A stretch of 64,000 nt of DNA from Acidimicrobiales bacterium (GTDB taxonomy: Bacteria > Actinomycetota > Acidimicrobiia > Acidimicrobiales > Aldehydirespiratoraceae): the NCBI GenBank assembly GCA_029246685.1, contig JAQWMR010000016.1:1-64000 (forward strand), in the 5' to 3' direction. The position numbers and the translations under genes were made by a program. Below the pieces are notes generated by a model. It searched no databases. It was given only the letters and a program-made list of their open reading frames with translations, and had not been told where the DNA came from. This document shows, piece by piece, positions 35,840 to 43,617 of this stretch (within the stretch, counting starts at the first letter, position 1; every line of letters starts with the position of its first letter).

Positions 35840-36202
35840 TCAGAGAATCGCAAGAACGGTAATGTTCCAGCACACGACGGCGAGGCACCGGCCTGTGGTG
35901 TCGGCGAGCGCAAACTCGACAAGCCGAGAACCGTGCACCCGGATGAGGAGCGCCGCGATGACCACGAGCACGATCGCCTTGAGCGCGCCGACCCGCCACA
36001 TCGAGTCCACGAACGGCTGCACGAACGGATTGCGCTCGCTTCCGCCCCGATCGATCACCATCGCGGTGGTGATGATGTCGAAGACATTGAGGACCACGAG
36101 GCCCACGTACAGCGTCCAGCGGAGTTCCGCGATCAGCGACTGCGCTCGCGAAGGCGCGCCCGACAGGACATCCGACTCCAGGTGCTCCACTCCACTCGCC
36201 AC
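35840..36202 (-). CDS. DUF5658-like three-span membrane protein
   Basis: From GTG 36202 this is a 120-residue protein with three hydrophobic helices. The family-like core is NVFDIITTAMVIDRGGSERN followed by PFVQPFV and GALKAIVLVVIAALLI. Function unknown. A GTG at 36226 is also in frame, but -35 TTGACA and -10 TATGTT lie between it and GTG 36202, with TATGTT 6 nt before 36202, so the shorter form is the likely product. Confidence 0.7.
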   Translation of the reverse strand: MASGVEHLESDVLSGAPSRAQSLIAELRWTLYVGLVVLNVFDIITTAMVIDRGGSERNPFVQPFVDSMWRVGALKAIVLVVIAALLIRVHGSRLVEFALADTTGRCLAVVCWNITVLAIL

Positions 36203-36236
36203 GGCCGCAACATAGCTCAACTTCACCCTCTGTCAA
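36203..36236 (-). promoter_or_regulatory. Promoter of the DUF5658-like gene
   Basis: A perfect -35 TTGACA (36236-36231), 16-bp spacer and -10 TATGTT (36214-36209), then 6 nt to GTG 36202. This is one of the clearest sigma-70-type promoters in the window and implies a leaderless mRNA. Confidence 0.7.
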
Positions 36237-36239
36237 CAC

Positions 36240-36929
36240 TTAGGGTGGCACTATTCCCCACTCTTGGTGGTGTTGCGACTCGGAGCGCACGGTCCAGTCG
36301 ATGAGGCTCGCCATCGTCTGCTTCAACGCAGCCGGCTCGACGCCCCAGGATTGAAAGCCGGGCTGATGAGCACTCACGTGGGCGAGCATGGTCGTCAAGA
36401 CACCGGCCGCAGCGCCAGGATCGACTCCGGTGGCGAGCCGCCCTTCTGCGTGCGCCGCCTGGGCCAATTCTTGCAATGCGAGAAAGACACCGTTGAGGAG
36501 CCGAACTCGCAGCTCACGGAAGCGGACGTCGCCTTCGGTCGTCGCGATGTCGATCACTCGCAACATGGCCTTGTGCTCTTCGAAGTAGCGCAGGAAGCCG
36601 GCCGCAAGCTCCTCCGCGGCCTCCGGCCCATCCCAACTCGGGTCGACGACCAACGAACGCAGCGCCTCACTCCCCGACTCGACCATCTCCTCGGCAAGTG
36701 TGAACACCGCAGCCTCCACATCCGCGAAGTACTGGTAGAAGGTGGCCGGCGAGGTGCCCGCACGGCGACTGATGTCGGTGACCTTCACGTCGAGGAACGA
36801 GACCTCAGCGAGGACTTCTTCGGTGACCTGAAGCAGGCGCTGGCGCGTGGCGCGGCCTCGACGTCCTGGCAAGCGACCGTCCGCGGCACGCGGGTTGTCC
36901 GTAGCCGCTCGGGTGTCCATCGCCTCCAT
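36240..36929 (-). CDS. TetR-family transcriptional regulator
   Basis: This 229-residue regulator has an Arg-rich lead, then the TetR helix-turn-helix (RQRLLQVTEEVLAEVSFLDV, VTDISRRAGTSPATFYQYFA, about residues 28-75) and a ligand-binding helical domain. It lies 54 bp downstream of the CoA-transferase and next to acyl-CoA ligase genes, so lipid-derived acyl-CoA is a plausible effector. Similar proteins include the KstR2/FadR-like group. ATG 36929 follows TAACGT by 6 nt. Confidence 0.85.
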   Translation of the reverse strand: MEAMDTRAATDNPRAADGRLPGRRGRATRQRLLQVTEEVLAEVSFLDVKVTDISRRAGTSPATFYQYFADVEAAVFTLAEEMVESGSEALRSLVVDPSWDGPEAAEELAAGFLRYFEEHKAMLRVIDIATTEGDVRFRELRVRLLNGVFLALQELAQAAHAEGRLATGVDPGAAAGVLTTMLAHVSAHQPGFQSWGVEPAALKQTMASLIDWTVRSESQHHQEWGIVPP

Positions 36930-36983
36930 GTCGCGACGTTAACCCTGGACGTACAGCGGACCGCAGCCGGGCCGGGGGTGGTT

Positions 36984-38249
36984 TCAGCCGCCGAATTCGA
37001 GGCGGAGCGGTGCATCGTCTGCCCCGACCCGACGGGCGGGCGAGCGCAGCGAGCGATGCCGAGGAGGAACGACCGGAAGCCGTGAGCCGTCACTGATCAC
37101 CAGCCAGTCTTTGCCCTCCCGTTCGACCGGCGCGTGGACCGGAGGGCGGCGCACCCAGGCGGCGGCACCCGAGAGCGGCACCTCGATCACGGCCGCGGTC
37201 GACTCGGCGAGGAGTTCCGCACCGAGCGCGGCGGCGATCAGGCCGGTGAGAGGATCCGCGACCGCGTCCGCGACGAACATCGGGGCGTCGCCGGCTCCCG
37301 CACCGGCAACGGTGTCACCGGCGACGACGAGCCCGCCCTCGGCCGCAGCATCGTCGCCGAAGCCGACTCGTCGACCCGCCGCGCCGATCCGTCCGTGGCC
37401 AGTGATGGAGAGCCAGCACGCGCCGTTGGCCGTCAGGGCAACCGGATCGATCCCGATCTGGTCCATCGCCCGCGGACGAGACGCCTCGATCACCAGATCA
37501 GCCGCCGCCAGCAGACGCCGCAGGAAGTCGACGTCAGCCCGATCCGACAGATCCACGGACGCACACTCCTTGCCGGAGTTGAGGAGATCGAAGAAGACTG
37601 TCGCCCCCGCTCGGCCCCCGTCGGGACGGCCTCGACCCTCGACCTTGATCACCCGAGCGCCGGCGTCGGCAAGCAGCTGCCCGGTCAGCGGCCCCGCCCA
37701 CAGTGACCCCATGTCGACCACCAGCGGACGGTTCGTGACGGTGCGGGGCCCGCCTCGCGCGAGCTCTCGCCCCGGCGAGCCCGGAGCGCTCGTGTTCCCC
37801 ACTGCGCCGATCGCAAGGCCCAGCAGCGCGGCCCGTTCGATGACGAGATCCGTTGACATCGACGCCATCGCCGCGTTGATCGCAGGCCAATCGCCCGGTT
37901 CGACCGCGCGCTCCACCAAGGCAGGCAGCGCTGCGACGTCCTCCGGTCGGGGCAGATTCAGTGCGACCCAACCGTCCGCGACCCGAGCGAACCGAGCGCT
38001 CCCGCCGACGCTCGTCGAGCCGGCCCGCGTCATTCCCGTGATCGCTGCACGCTCGCCGAGTAGCGCCGGGCCGTCCACGTCGACTGCAGTCCCCCACCGG
38101 GCGGTCTGGACGCCGAGATCGTGCGCCGCCGCAGCCATCGCCGTCGCCAGGGGCGCGGGGACGGGGCTGGGCGGGCCGTCCGCCGGCCCGGTCAAAAACA
38201 TCGCGCCGCTTGCCGCCCACGCCGCGATGTCCACCGCGACATCGTCCAT
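36984..38249 (-). CDS. CaiB/BaiF (type III) CoA-transferase-like protein
   Basis: This 421-residue protein matches family III CoA transferases: VVDMGSLWAGPLTGQLLADA, GARVIKVEGRGRPDGGR, VDLSDRADVDFLRRLLAAAD, VIEASRPRAMDQIG and SITGHGRIG. The catalytic Asp expected shortly after the GSLWAGP region is not obvious to me, and the N-terminal ~180 residues are atypical, so substrate and activity are open. ATG 38249 follows TAGCGT by exactly 7 nt, favouring this start over ATG 38303. Confidence 0.75.
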   Translation of the reverse strand: MDDVAVDIAAWAASGAMFLTGPADGPPSPVPAPLATAMAAAAHDLGVQTARWGTAVDVDGPALLGERAAITGMTRAGSTSVGGSARFARVADGWVALNLPRPEDVAALPALVERAVEPGDWPAINAAMASMSTDLVIERAALLGLAIGAVGNTSAPGSPGRELARGGPRTVTNRPLVVDMGSLWAGPLTGQLLADAGARVIKVEGRGRPDGGRAGATVFFDLLNSGKECASVDLSDRADVDFLRRLLAAADLVIEASRPRAMDQIGIDPVALTANGACWLSITGHGRIGAAGRRVGFGDDAAAEGGLVVAGDTVAGAGAGDAPMFVADAVADPLTGLIAAALGAELLAESTAAVIEVPLSGAAAWVRRPPVHAPVEREGKDWLVISDGSRLPVVPPRHRSLRSPARRVGADDAPLRLEFGG

Positions 38250-38376
38250 AGCGGAGACGCTAGCGCCCGGGCCGGGTCCAGGTAGCTCGGCGCGGTTGGC
38301 CATCAGGCAGGGTCAGCCTCCATACTTGGGCCAGTCACAGACCACCGATTTCGAGCGTCACTCGAGGAGAAAACCC

Positions 38377-38682
38377 ATGGTCGAACTCAAGCCCGGTGCT
38401 CGGTTCCAGAGCACGGTGTGCACCACCGAAGTCATCGTGGTGAAGGGTGACGGCGACGTAGATCTCCTGTGCGGCGGCGCGGCGATGGTCCCGGCCGGCA
38501 CCGGCGAGGTGGCGGGTGAGCCCGCCGCCGATGCAGCCGGCGGAACCCTCCTCGGGAAGCGCTACAGCGACGAAGCCGACTCGATCGAACTCCTCGCGAC
38601 AAAGGCGGGCGACGGCTCCCTCGCGGTTGGCGACGCAGCTCTCGACGTCGCGCAGGCCAAGACGCTTCCCGCTTCCGACTGA
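38377..38682 (+). CDS. Small acidic protein, 101 aa
   Basis: A soluble small protein beginning MVELKPGARFQSTVCTTEVI and containing LLCGGAAMVPAGTGE and GTLLGKRYSDEADSIELLAT. I know similar unnamed proteins from actinobacterial acyl-CoA gene clusters, but cannot assign a function. GAGGAG 7 nt before the ATG supports the start. It is first in a plus-strand operon with an acyl-CoA ligase (16-bp gap) and an enoyl-CoA hydratase-like gene. Confidence 0.7.
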   Translation: MVELKPGARFQSTVCTTEVIVVKGDGDVDLLCGGAAMVPAGTGEVAGEPAADAAGGTLLGKRYSDEADSIELLATKAGDGSLAVGDAALDVAQAKTLPASD

Positions 38683-38698
38683 CCGCAGGAGCCGGCTT

Positions 38699-40219
38699 AT
38701 GAACGTGATGATGCTGCTCGAGATGGCTGCGAGTGGCCTGGGCGACCGCGTAGCGGTCGGCTCGCTCGAGAACGGCATCACGTATCAGCAGCTCTTCGAG
38801 CAGGCCGGCGAAGCCGCAGCTCGGTTCCGGGCGGACCCGGGGGCCAAGGTCGTGCTCTGCGACGAGTCCAGCCCAGCCGTCCCCGTGGCCCTGTTCGGCG
38901 CCGCGTGGGCCGGCATGCCCTACGTCCCGCTGAACTACCGGCTCCCCGACGACGACCTCCGCGGGCTCGCGGAGCGCAGCACCCCAGGTGTGGCGATCGG
39001 GGACGACGCCGGGGCGAGCCGGCTGCGCACAGTCGACGGGCTCACCGCCGTCACCCGCGACACGTTCCTCGCTGACCGTGCGGGCGGCGCCGATGCCACC
39101 ACCCCGGGCGATTGGTCGATGGATCCCGAGGAGATCGCGGTCCTGCTCTTCACGAGCGGCACGACCGGCGCGCCGAAGTCCGCCGTGCTCCGCCACAAGC
39201 ATCTCGTCAGCTACATCCTCGGCTCCGTGGAGTTCATGGGCGCCGGCGAGAACGAGGCGACCATCGTCAGCGTCCCGCCGTACCACGTCGCCGGGGTGTC
39301 GGCGATGCTGTCGTCGGTCTACGCCGGTCGACGAATCGTGCAGCTCCCCAAATTCGATGCGGACGACTGGATCGACACCGTCGAGCGCGAGAACGTCACC
39401 CACGCCATGGTCGTCCCGACCATGCTCGCCCGCATCGTCGAGGCGCTCGACGCTCGCGGCGGAGAACCCATGCTCAGCGTGCGGGCCCTGTCCTACGGCG
39501 GCGGCAAGATGCCCGAGCCGGTGATCCGCCGGGCCCTGGATCTCTTCCCGATCACCAACTTCGTCAACGCCTATGGCCTCACCGAGACCAGCTCCACGAT
39601 CGCCCTCCTCGGCCCGGACGATCACCGGATCGCCCAGTACAGCGAGGACGAGTCGGAGCGGGCCCGCCTGAAGTCGGCGGGACGACCCCTACCCGGTGTC
39701 GAGGTGTCGATCCGGGATCCCGAATTCAACGAGGTCGCCCCGGGCGAAGTCGGCGAGATCTACGTCCGTGGCGAGCAGGTCGCCGGCGAATATGTCGAGA
39801 AGGGCTCGCTGCTCGACGACGGGGGATGGTTCCCGACGCGTGATGGCGGCTTCATCGACGACGCCGGCTATCTGTTCATCCAGGGCCGAAACGACGACGT
39901 CATCATCCGCGGCGGTGAGAACATGTCGCCAGGAGAGATCGAGGACGTCATGCTCACCGATACGCGAGTCAAGGAAGCCGCCGCGATCGGTGTGCCGGAC
40001 GTCGAATGGGGCGAGAAGGTCGTCGCGGTCGTCGTCCGCCACGACGATGCCTGTACCGAGGCCGAACTCCAGGACCTGATCCGCTCGCGACTCCGATCGA
40101 GCCGCGTCCCGGCCCACATCGTGTTCGTCGACGAGCTCCCCTACAACGACACCGGCAAGTTGCTGCGGCGGGTGCTGCGCGAAGACCACGCCCATCTCGG
40201 CGACGACCCCACCGACTGA
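38699..40219 (+). CDS. Acyl-CoA synthetase (AMP-dependent ligase)
   Basis: This 506-residue ANL ligase has LLFTSGTTGAPKSAVLRHKH (P-loop, with Ser in place of the usual Gly after Lys), NAYGLTETSS, RDGGFIDDAGYLFIQGRNDD and the C-terminal catalytic Lys in LPYNDTGKLLRRVL. Substrate not assignable. AGGAG 8 nt before ATG 38699 fixes the start. It is followed after 1 bp by the enoyl-CoA hydratase-like gene, so the operon probably activates and then degrades an unsaturated or ring-derived acyl group. Confidence 0.9.
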   Translation: MNVMMLLEMAASGLGDRVAVGSLENGITYQQLFEQAGEAAARFRADPGAKVVLCDESSPAVPVALFGAAWAGMPYVPLNYRLPDDDLRGLAERSTPGVAIGDDAGASRLRTVDGLTAVTRDTFLADRAGGADATTPGDWSMDPEEIAVLLFTSGTTGAPKSAVLRHKHLVSYILGSVEFMGAGENEATIVSVPPYHVAGVSAMLSSVYAGRRIVQLPKFDADDWIDTVERENVTHAMVVPTMLARIVEALDARGGEPMLSVRALSYGGGKMPEPVIRRALDLFPITNFVNAYGLTETSSTIALLGPDDHRIAQYSEDESERARLKSAGRPLPGVEVSIRDPEFNEVAPGEVGEIYVRGEQVAGEYVEKGSLLDDGGWFPTRDGGFIDDAGYLFIQGRNDDVIIRGGENMSPGEIEDVMLTDTRVKEAAAIGVPDVEWGEKVVAVVVRHDDACTEAELQDLIRSRLRSSRVPAHIVFVDELPYNDTGKLLRRVLREDHAHLGDDPTD

Positions 40220-40220
40220 C

Positions 40221-41186
40221 ATGCAGGTCGCCCGCTGGTCCGTGGCTGATGCCCGGGCCGCGATCGCGGGCGCCGATCTCGACCGGCAACTCGGATTCGC
40301 CCATGGCGTGCCGGCGGTGACGGTCGAGCTGGGCGACGAGCCGGGAGACGACATCGCCGCCGCGTTCGCCGACATCGCCGTGGTCGGGATCGGCGTCGGC
40401 GCGGCCGCAGGCTCCGACTGGGACATCGCGACGATCGACCCGACCTCCGTGCTGGAAGGCGTCCTCCGCACACCGATGTCCGCCGTGCTGACCGCGCAGA
40501 CGCTGCGCCGCACGGCTTCGATGACTCCGTCCGACGGCTTCTTTGCGGAGTCCGTGGCCTACGCGACGCTGCAGGCCGGCCCGGAGTTCGCCGCATGGCT
40601 CGAGACCCAAGGCCGCCGCACCCGCAACGACGACGCCCCGCGGGTTCGCGTGGACGACGACGACGGCACAGCCGTCGTCACACTCACCCGCGGCAGGCTC
40701 CGCAACCTGCTCGATGCCCGGATGCGCGATGCGCTGGTGGAAGTGCTGCGAGCGCTGTCGGTCGACGCCGACCGGCCGATTCGTCTCGTCGGCGAAGGGC
40801 CCGGATTCTGTGCCGGAGGCGACCCGGCCGAGTTCGGCACGGTCGACGACCCCACGACGGCGCACCTCATCCGCTCGAGCGCCAACGTCGCTCCCTGGCT
40901 GCTTGCGGTTGCGGACCGGACCGAAGCGGTCGTTCACGGACCCTGCGTTGGCGCCGGCGTGGAGCTCGCGGCGTTCTGCCACAGAGTCATCGCCCGCCCC
41001 GACGCCCGGTTCCGGTTGCCGGAAACCGGCATGGGTCTGATGCCCGGAGCCGGCGGCACGGTCAGCGTTCCTCGCCGGATCGGTCGGCAGCGCACGCTCG
41101 AGTGGCTCCTCACGGGCGACGAAATCGACGCGGCGGTGGCGTTCGACTGGGGGCTCGTGAACGAGATCAGGCCAGAGGGCCGCTGA
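40221..41186 (+). CDS. Enoyl-CoA hydratase/isomerase-family protein with N-terminal extension
   Basis: This 321-residue protein has a ~130-residue N-terminal extension (VARWSVADARAAIAGADLDR) before a crotonase domain with oxyanion-hole segments GPGFCAGGDPAEFGT and GPCVGAGVELAAFCHRVIAR, then RLPETGMGLMPGAGGT. Crotonase members hydrate, isomerise or hydrolyse acyl-CoA. The extension is unusual; it may be a degenerate second crotonase half. ATG 40221 starts one base after the ligase stop. Confidence 0.82.
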   Translation: MQVARWSVADARAAIAGADLDRQLGFAHGVPAVTVELGDEPGDDIAAAFADIAVVGIGVGAAAGSDWDIATIDPTSVLEGVLRTPMSAVLTAQTLRRTASMTPSDGFFAESVAYATLQAGPEFAAWLETQGRRTRNDDAPRVRVDDDDGTAVVTLTRGRLRNLLDARMRDALVEVLRALSVDADRPIRLVGEGPGFCAGGDPAEFGTVDDPTTAHLIRSSANVAPWLLAVADRTEAVVHGPCVGAGVELAAFCHRVIARPDARFRLPETGMGLMPGAGGTVSVPRRIGRQRTLEWLLTGDEIDAAVAFDWGLVNEIRPEGR

Positions 41187-41270
41187 AGTAGGCCGAACGG
41201 CCCATCAACACGGGACATCCGCACGCCGATCTAGGTAGTGAGTCCTGTTCAGCGGTGAGAAGAGAAAGAC

Positions 41271-41453
41271 ATGCGAGCCTTCACGTTCCTCCAGACCTTG
41301 GTCGCTACCAGAGCCGACGACGACCGAGGCGCCAGCCTGGTCGAGTACGCGCTTCTGGTCGCGCTCATCGCGATTGTGTGCATCGGCGCCCTCACGGCGC
41401 TCGGCGGCACGACTTCGGGCACGTTCTCCGAAGTCACGTCAATGATCGGCTAG
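41271..41453 (+). CDS. Flp/Fap-type pilin
   Basis: This 60-residue pilin precursor has a 20-residue leader ending in Gly (ADDDRG) and the mature start ASLVEYALLVALIAIVCIGA, with the Glu at +5 required for prepilin peptidase. Such pilins assemble into Tad/Flp pili. No tad genes are in the window, so it is an orphan. AGAAGAGAAAG before the ATG is a plausible ribosome site. Confidence 0.88.
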   Translation: MRAFTFLQTLVATRADDDRGASLVEYALLVALIAIVCIGALTALGGTTSGTFSEVTSMIG

Positions 41454-41466
41454 AACACCACGGCGT

Positions 41467-42303
41467 CTACTTGGCGCTGAAGCTGTTCCGCAGGTTCGAG
41501 TCGGCGAAGTCCGCCGGCACGGACCCGCTCGACGCGTAGAGGTACAAGGCCGTCTGGAAGACGGCGTTGAGCGCCGTCATCACGACGACCACCAGCGCCA
41601 CGTAGAGCACGGCGATGATGACACCGACAATGAGTGCCGCCTCGCCGACCGCGGCCATGAGCGCGATGAGGGCGATCGCCGGGATGATGGCCAGGAAGCC
41701 GAGTAGACCGAAGCCGACGCGCGCGGCGATGTTCTCGCCCCACGTCTGACGAAGCATGCCGCCAGACGTCTTCAGGCCGTCGATCGCTCCCTTCTCGTCG
41801 ATGACGATCGCCGGGACGACGAGAAAGGACGCCAACTCCCACGCGAAGCCGACGCCGCTGAGGAGGAGCTGACCGATCCAGCCGGCTCGCTCGCGGAGGA
41901 CGCGCAGGATCATGCCGACGGTCGCAGTGAGGATCGCCCACGGGACCAGACCGCCGATGCGAGCGGTGGCCCGCCGAATTGCGGAGCCGACGGTGGGGTC
42001 ACCGCCGCTCAGACGCTCATAGGCCCCCGCAACGAGCGCACCGTTGAAGAACACGCTGATGATGCTCATTGCCAGGGTGGCGACGATAACGATGACGATC
42101 AGGGCGGGATCGGCGCTGGTCTCGTCGCCCGTTCCGCTCGAGCTGCTGGTGTCCAGCAACGCGATCGCCGGCACCAGCAGTGCTGCGAGGACCACGATCG
42201 ACGCGAGGAACGAGAGAACCGGGATCCAGAGGAGCTCACGGTCCTTCTTGAGGACCGACCAGGAAACCTTCGCCAGTTCGATCGTGTTCGAGATTCTGCC
42301 CAT
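41467..42303 (-). CDS. DUF6159-like polytopic membrane protein
   Basis: This 278-residue protein has about six hydrophobic helices. It begins SNTIELAKVSWSVLKKDREL and includes FFNGALVAGAYERLSGGDPT, SFLVVPAIVIDEKGAIDGLK and VFQTALYLYASSG, as in the DUF6159 family. Function unknown. ATG 42303 follows TAGTCT by 8 nt. The frame upstream of it overlaps the acyl-CoA dehydrogenase and is not coding. Confidence 0.75.
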   Translation of the reverse strand: MGRISNTIELAKVSWSVLKKDRELLWIPVLSFLASIVVLAALLVPAIALLDTSSSSGTGDETSADPALIVIVIVATLAMSIISVFFNGALVAGAYERLSGGDPTVGSAIRRATARIGGLVPWAILTATVGMILRVLRERAGWIGQLLLSGVGFAWELASFLVVPAIVIDEKGAIDGLKTSGGMLRQTWGENIAARVGFGLLGFLAIIPAIALIALMAAVGEAALIVGVIIAVLYVALVVVVMTALNAVFQTALYLYASSGSVPADFADSNLRNSFSAK

Positions 42304-42328
42304 GACTGAACAGACTAGGCGAGAGGCG

Positions 42329-43552
42329 CTATCTCGGTTCGCGCGGAAGGCCGAGGACGCGTTCGCCGATGACGTTGCGCTGCACCTGATTGGATCCGCC
42401 GTAGATCGTGTGTGACCGGCTGTAGAGGAACGTCCGCTGGGCCTTGTCCACCGGATAGCTCGGGTAGTGCCCGTCGCCGATGATCTCGTGTCCCTGATGC
42501 GCGTCGGGCCCGCCCACCATCGCCGCCGGGCCCTGCACGGACATGAGCAGCTCGCCCATGCGCCGGTGCCAACTCGCCCAGAAGAGCTTGCCGATGGACA
42601 TCTCCGGGCCGGGCACACCGTCGCTCGTCAGCGCCGTCAGCATGCGCAGCTGGTTGTAGCGAAGGATCTCGAGCTCGATGTAGCTCTCCATGAGCTCATC
42701 GCGCAGCACGGGATCGGCCCAACGCCCGTTGGCCTTGGCCATTGCGATCATGTCGTCGAACTCCTGGCGGAACGACACCTGCTGGCCAAGCGTGGACGCT
42801 CCCCGCTCGAAGGCGAGCGTGCCCATGGCGACCTTCCAGCCGTTGCCGACGCCACCGACCACCATCGACTCCTCGGTGACCGCGTCACTGAAGAACGTCT
42901 CGTTGAACTCGCTGCCGCCGGTGATCTGCACGATCGGACGGATCTCGACACCCTGCTGGTCCATCGGAACGAGGAGATAGCTGAGCCCTTGGTGTCGCTC
43001 GCTGCCCTTCTCCGTACGAGCGACGACGAAGGCGTAGTCAGCCACCTGTGCGAGCGACGTCCACACCTTCTGGCCGTTGATGATCCATTGGCCGTCGACC
43101 AGCTCACCTCGGGTCTTCACGTTGGCGAGATCGGATCCGGCGTCGGGCTCGGAGTAGCCCTGACACCACATCTCGTCGCCCGACAGGATGCTCGGGACGA
43201 ACCGCTCCTGCAGTTCGTCGGACCCGAACGCCATGATCGTGGGACCGAGCAACGTGACGCCGAGGTTCGGAAGTCGCCCGGGTGCGCGAGCCTCGATGTA
43301 GGTCTTGAAGAAGACGACCTGTTCCGCGAGCGTGCAGCCGCGACCGCCGATGCTCTCGGGGAAGTCGATGCCGAGCCAGCCGCCGCTGGCAAGCTCCTTC
43401 TCCCATGCCAGCTGAACCTCGACCGGGATGTCCTCTTGCGCCGTCAGGCCCATCCCTCGGTACCGAGCGAAGTCGCCGACCACGTGCTCATCGAGCCAGG
43501 TGCGAACCTCGTCCTGGAACTCCTCGAGGGAGGGGTCGAGCCGTACGTCCAT
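42329..43552 (-). CDS. Acyl-CoA dehydrogenase
   Basis: This 407-residue FAD enzyme oxidises an acyl-CoA to the enoyl-CoA. Seen are MWCQGYSEPDAGSDLANVKT, GQKVWTSLAQVADYAFVVAR and a C-terminal IYGGSNQVQRNVIGERVLGL. It resembles the FadE group used on branched, cyclic or steroid-derived acyl-CoAs; the catalytic base is not assigned. It is divergent from an acyl-CoA synthetase with a shared palindrome. ATG 43552 follows TACCCT by 8 nt. Confidence 0.9.
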   Translation of the reverse strand: MDVRLDPSLEEFQDEVRTWLDEHVVGDFARYRGMGLTAQEDIPVEVQLAWEKELASGGWLGIDFPESIGGRGCTLAEQVVFFKTYIEARAPGRLPNLGVTLLGPTIMAFGSDELQERFVPSILSGDEMWCQGYSEPDAGSDLANVKTRGELVDGQWIINGQKVWTSLAQVADYAFVVARTEKGSERHQGLSYLLVPMDQQGVEIRPIVQITGGSEFNETFFSDAVTEESMVVGGVGNGWKVAMGTLAFERGASTLGQQVSFRQEFDDMIAMAKANGRWADPVLRDELMESYIELEILRYNQLRMLTALTSDGVPGPEMSIGKLFWASWHRRMGELLMSVQGPAAMVGGPDAHQGHEIIGDGHYPSYPVDKAQRTFLYSRSHTIYGGSNQVQRNVIGERVLGLPREPR

Positions 43553-43570
43553 GGCGTCGCAGGGTAGTCA

Positions 43571-43593
43571 GAATCTGACGGTGCATCAGATTC
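43571..43593. promoter_or_regulatory. Inverted repeat between divergent acyl-CoA dehydrogenase and synthetase genes
   Basis: GAATCTGA (43571-43578), 7-nt spacer, TCAGATTC (43586-43593): a perfect 8-bp inverted repeat in the 65-bp divergent region. The right-hand promoter has -10 TAGTTT (43605-43610) 7 nt before GTG 43618; the left has TACCCT (43566-43561). The repeat would cover both -35 regions, typical of a TetR-type operator. Confidence 0.65.
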
Positions 43594-43617
43594 GGGCGCC
43601 GCGCTAGTTTCGTCGCT

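Noticed and set aside
37111..38376. Long plus-strand frame leading into the 101-aa protein
   Set aside because: It is antisense to the CoA-transferase gene and low-complexity; the real start has a ribosome site at ATG 38377.
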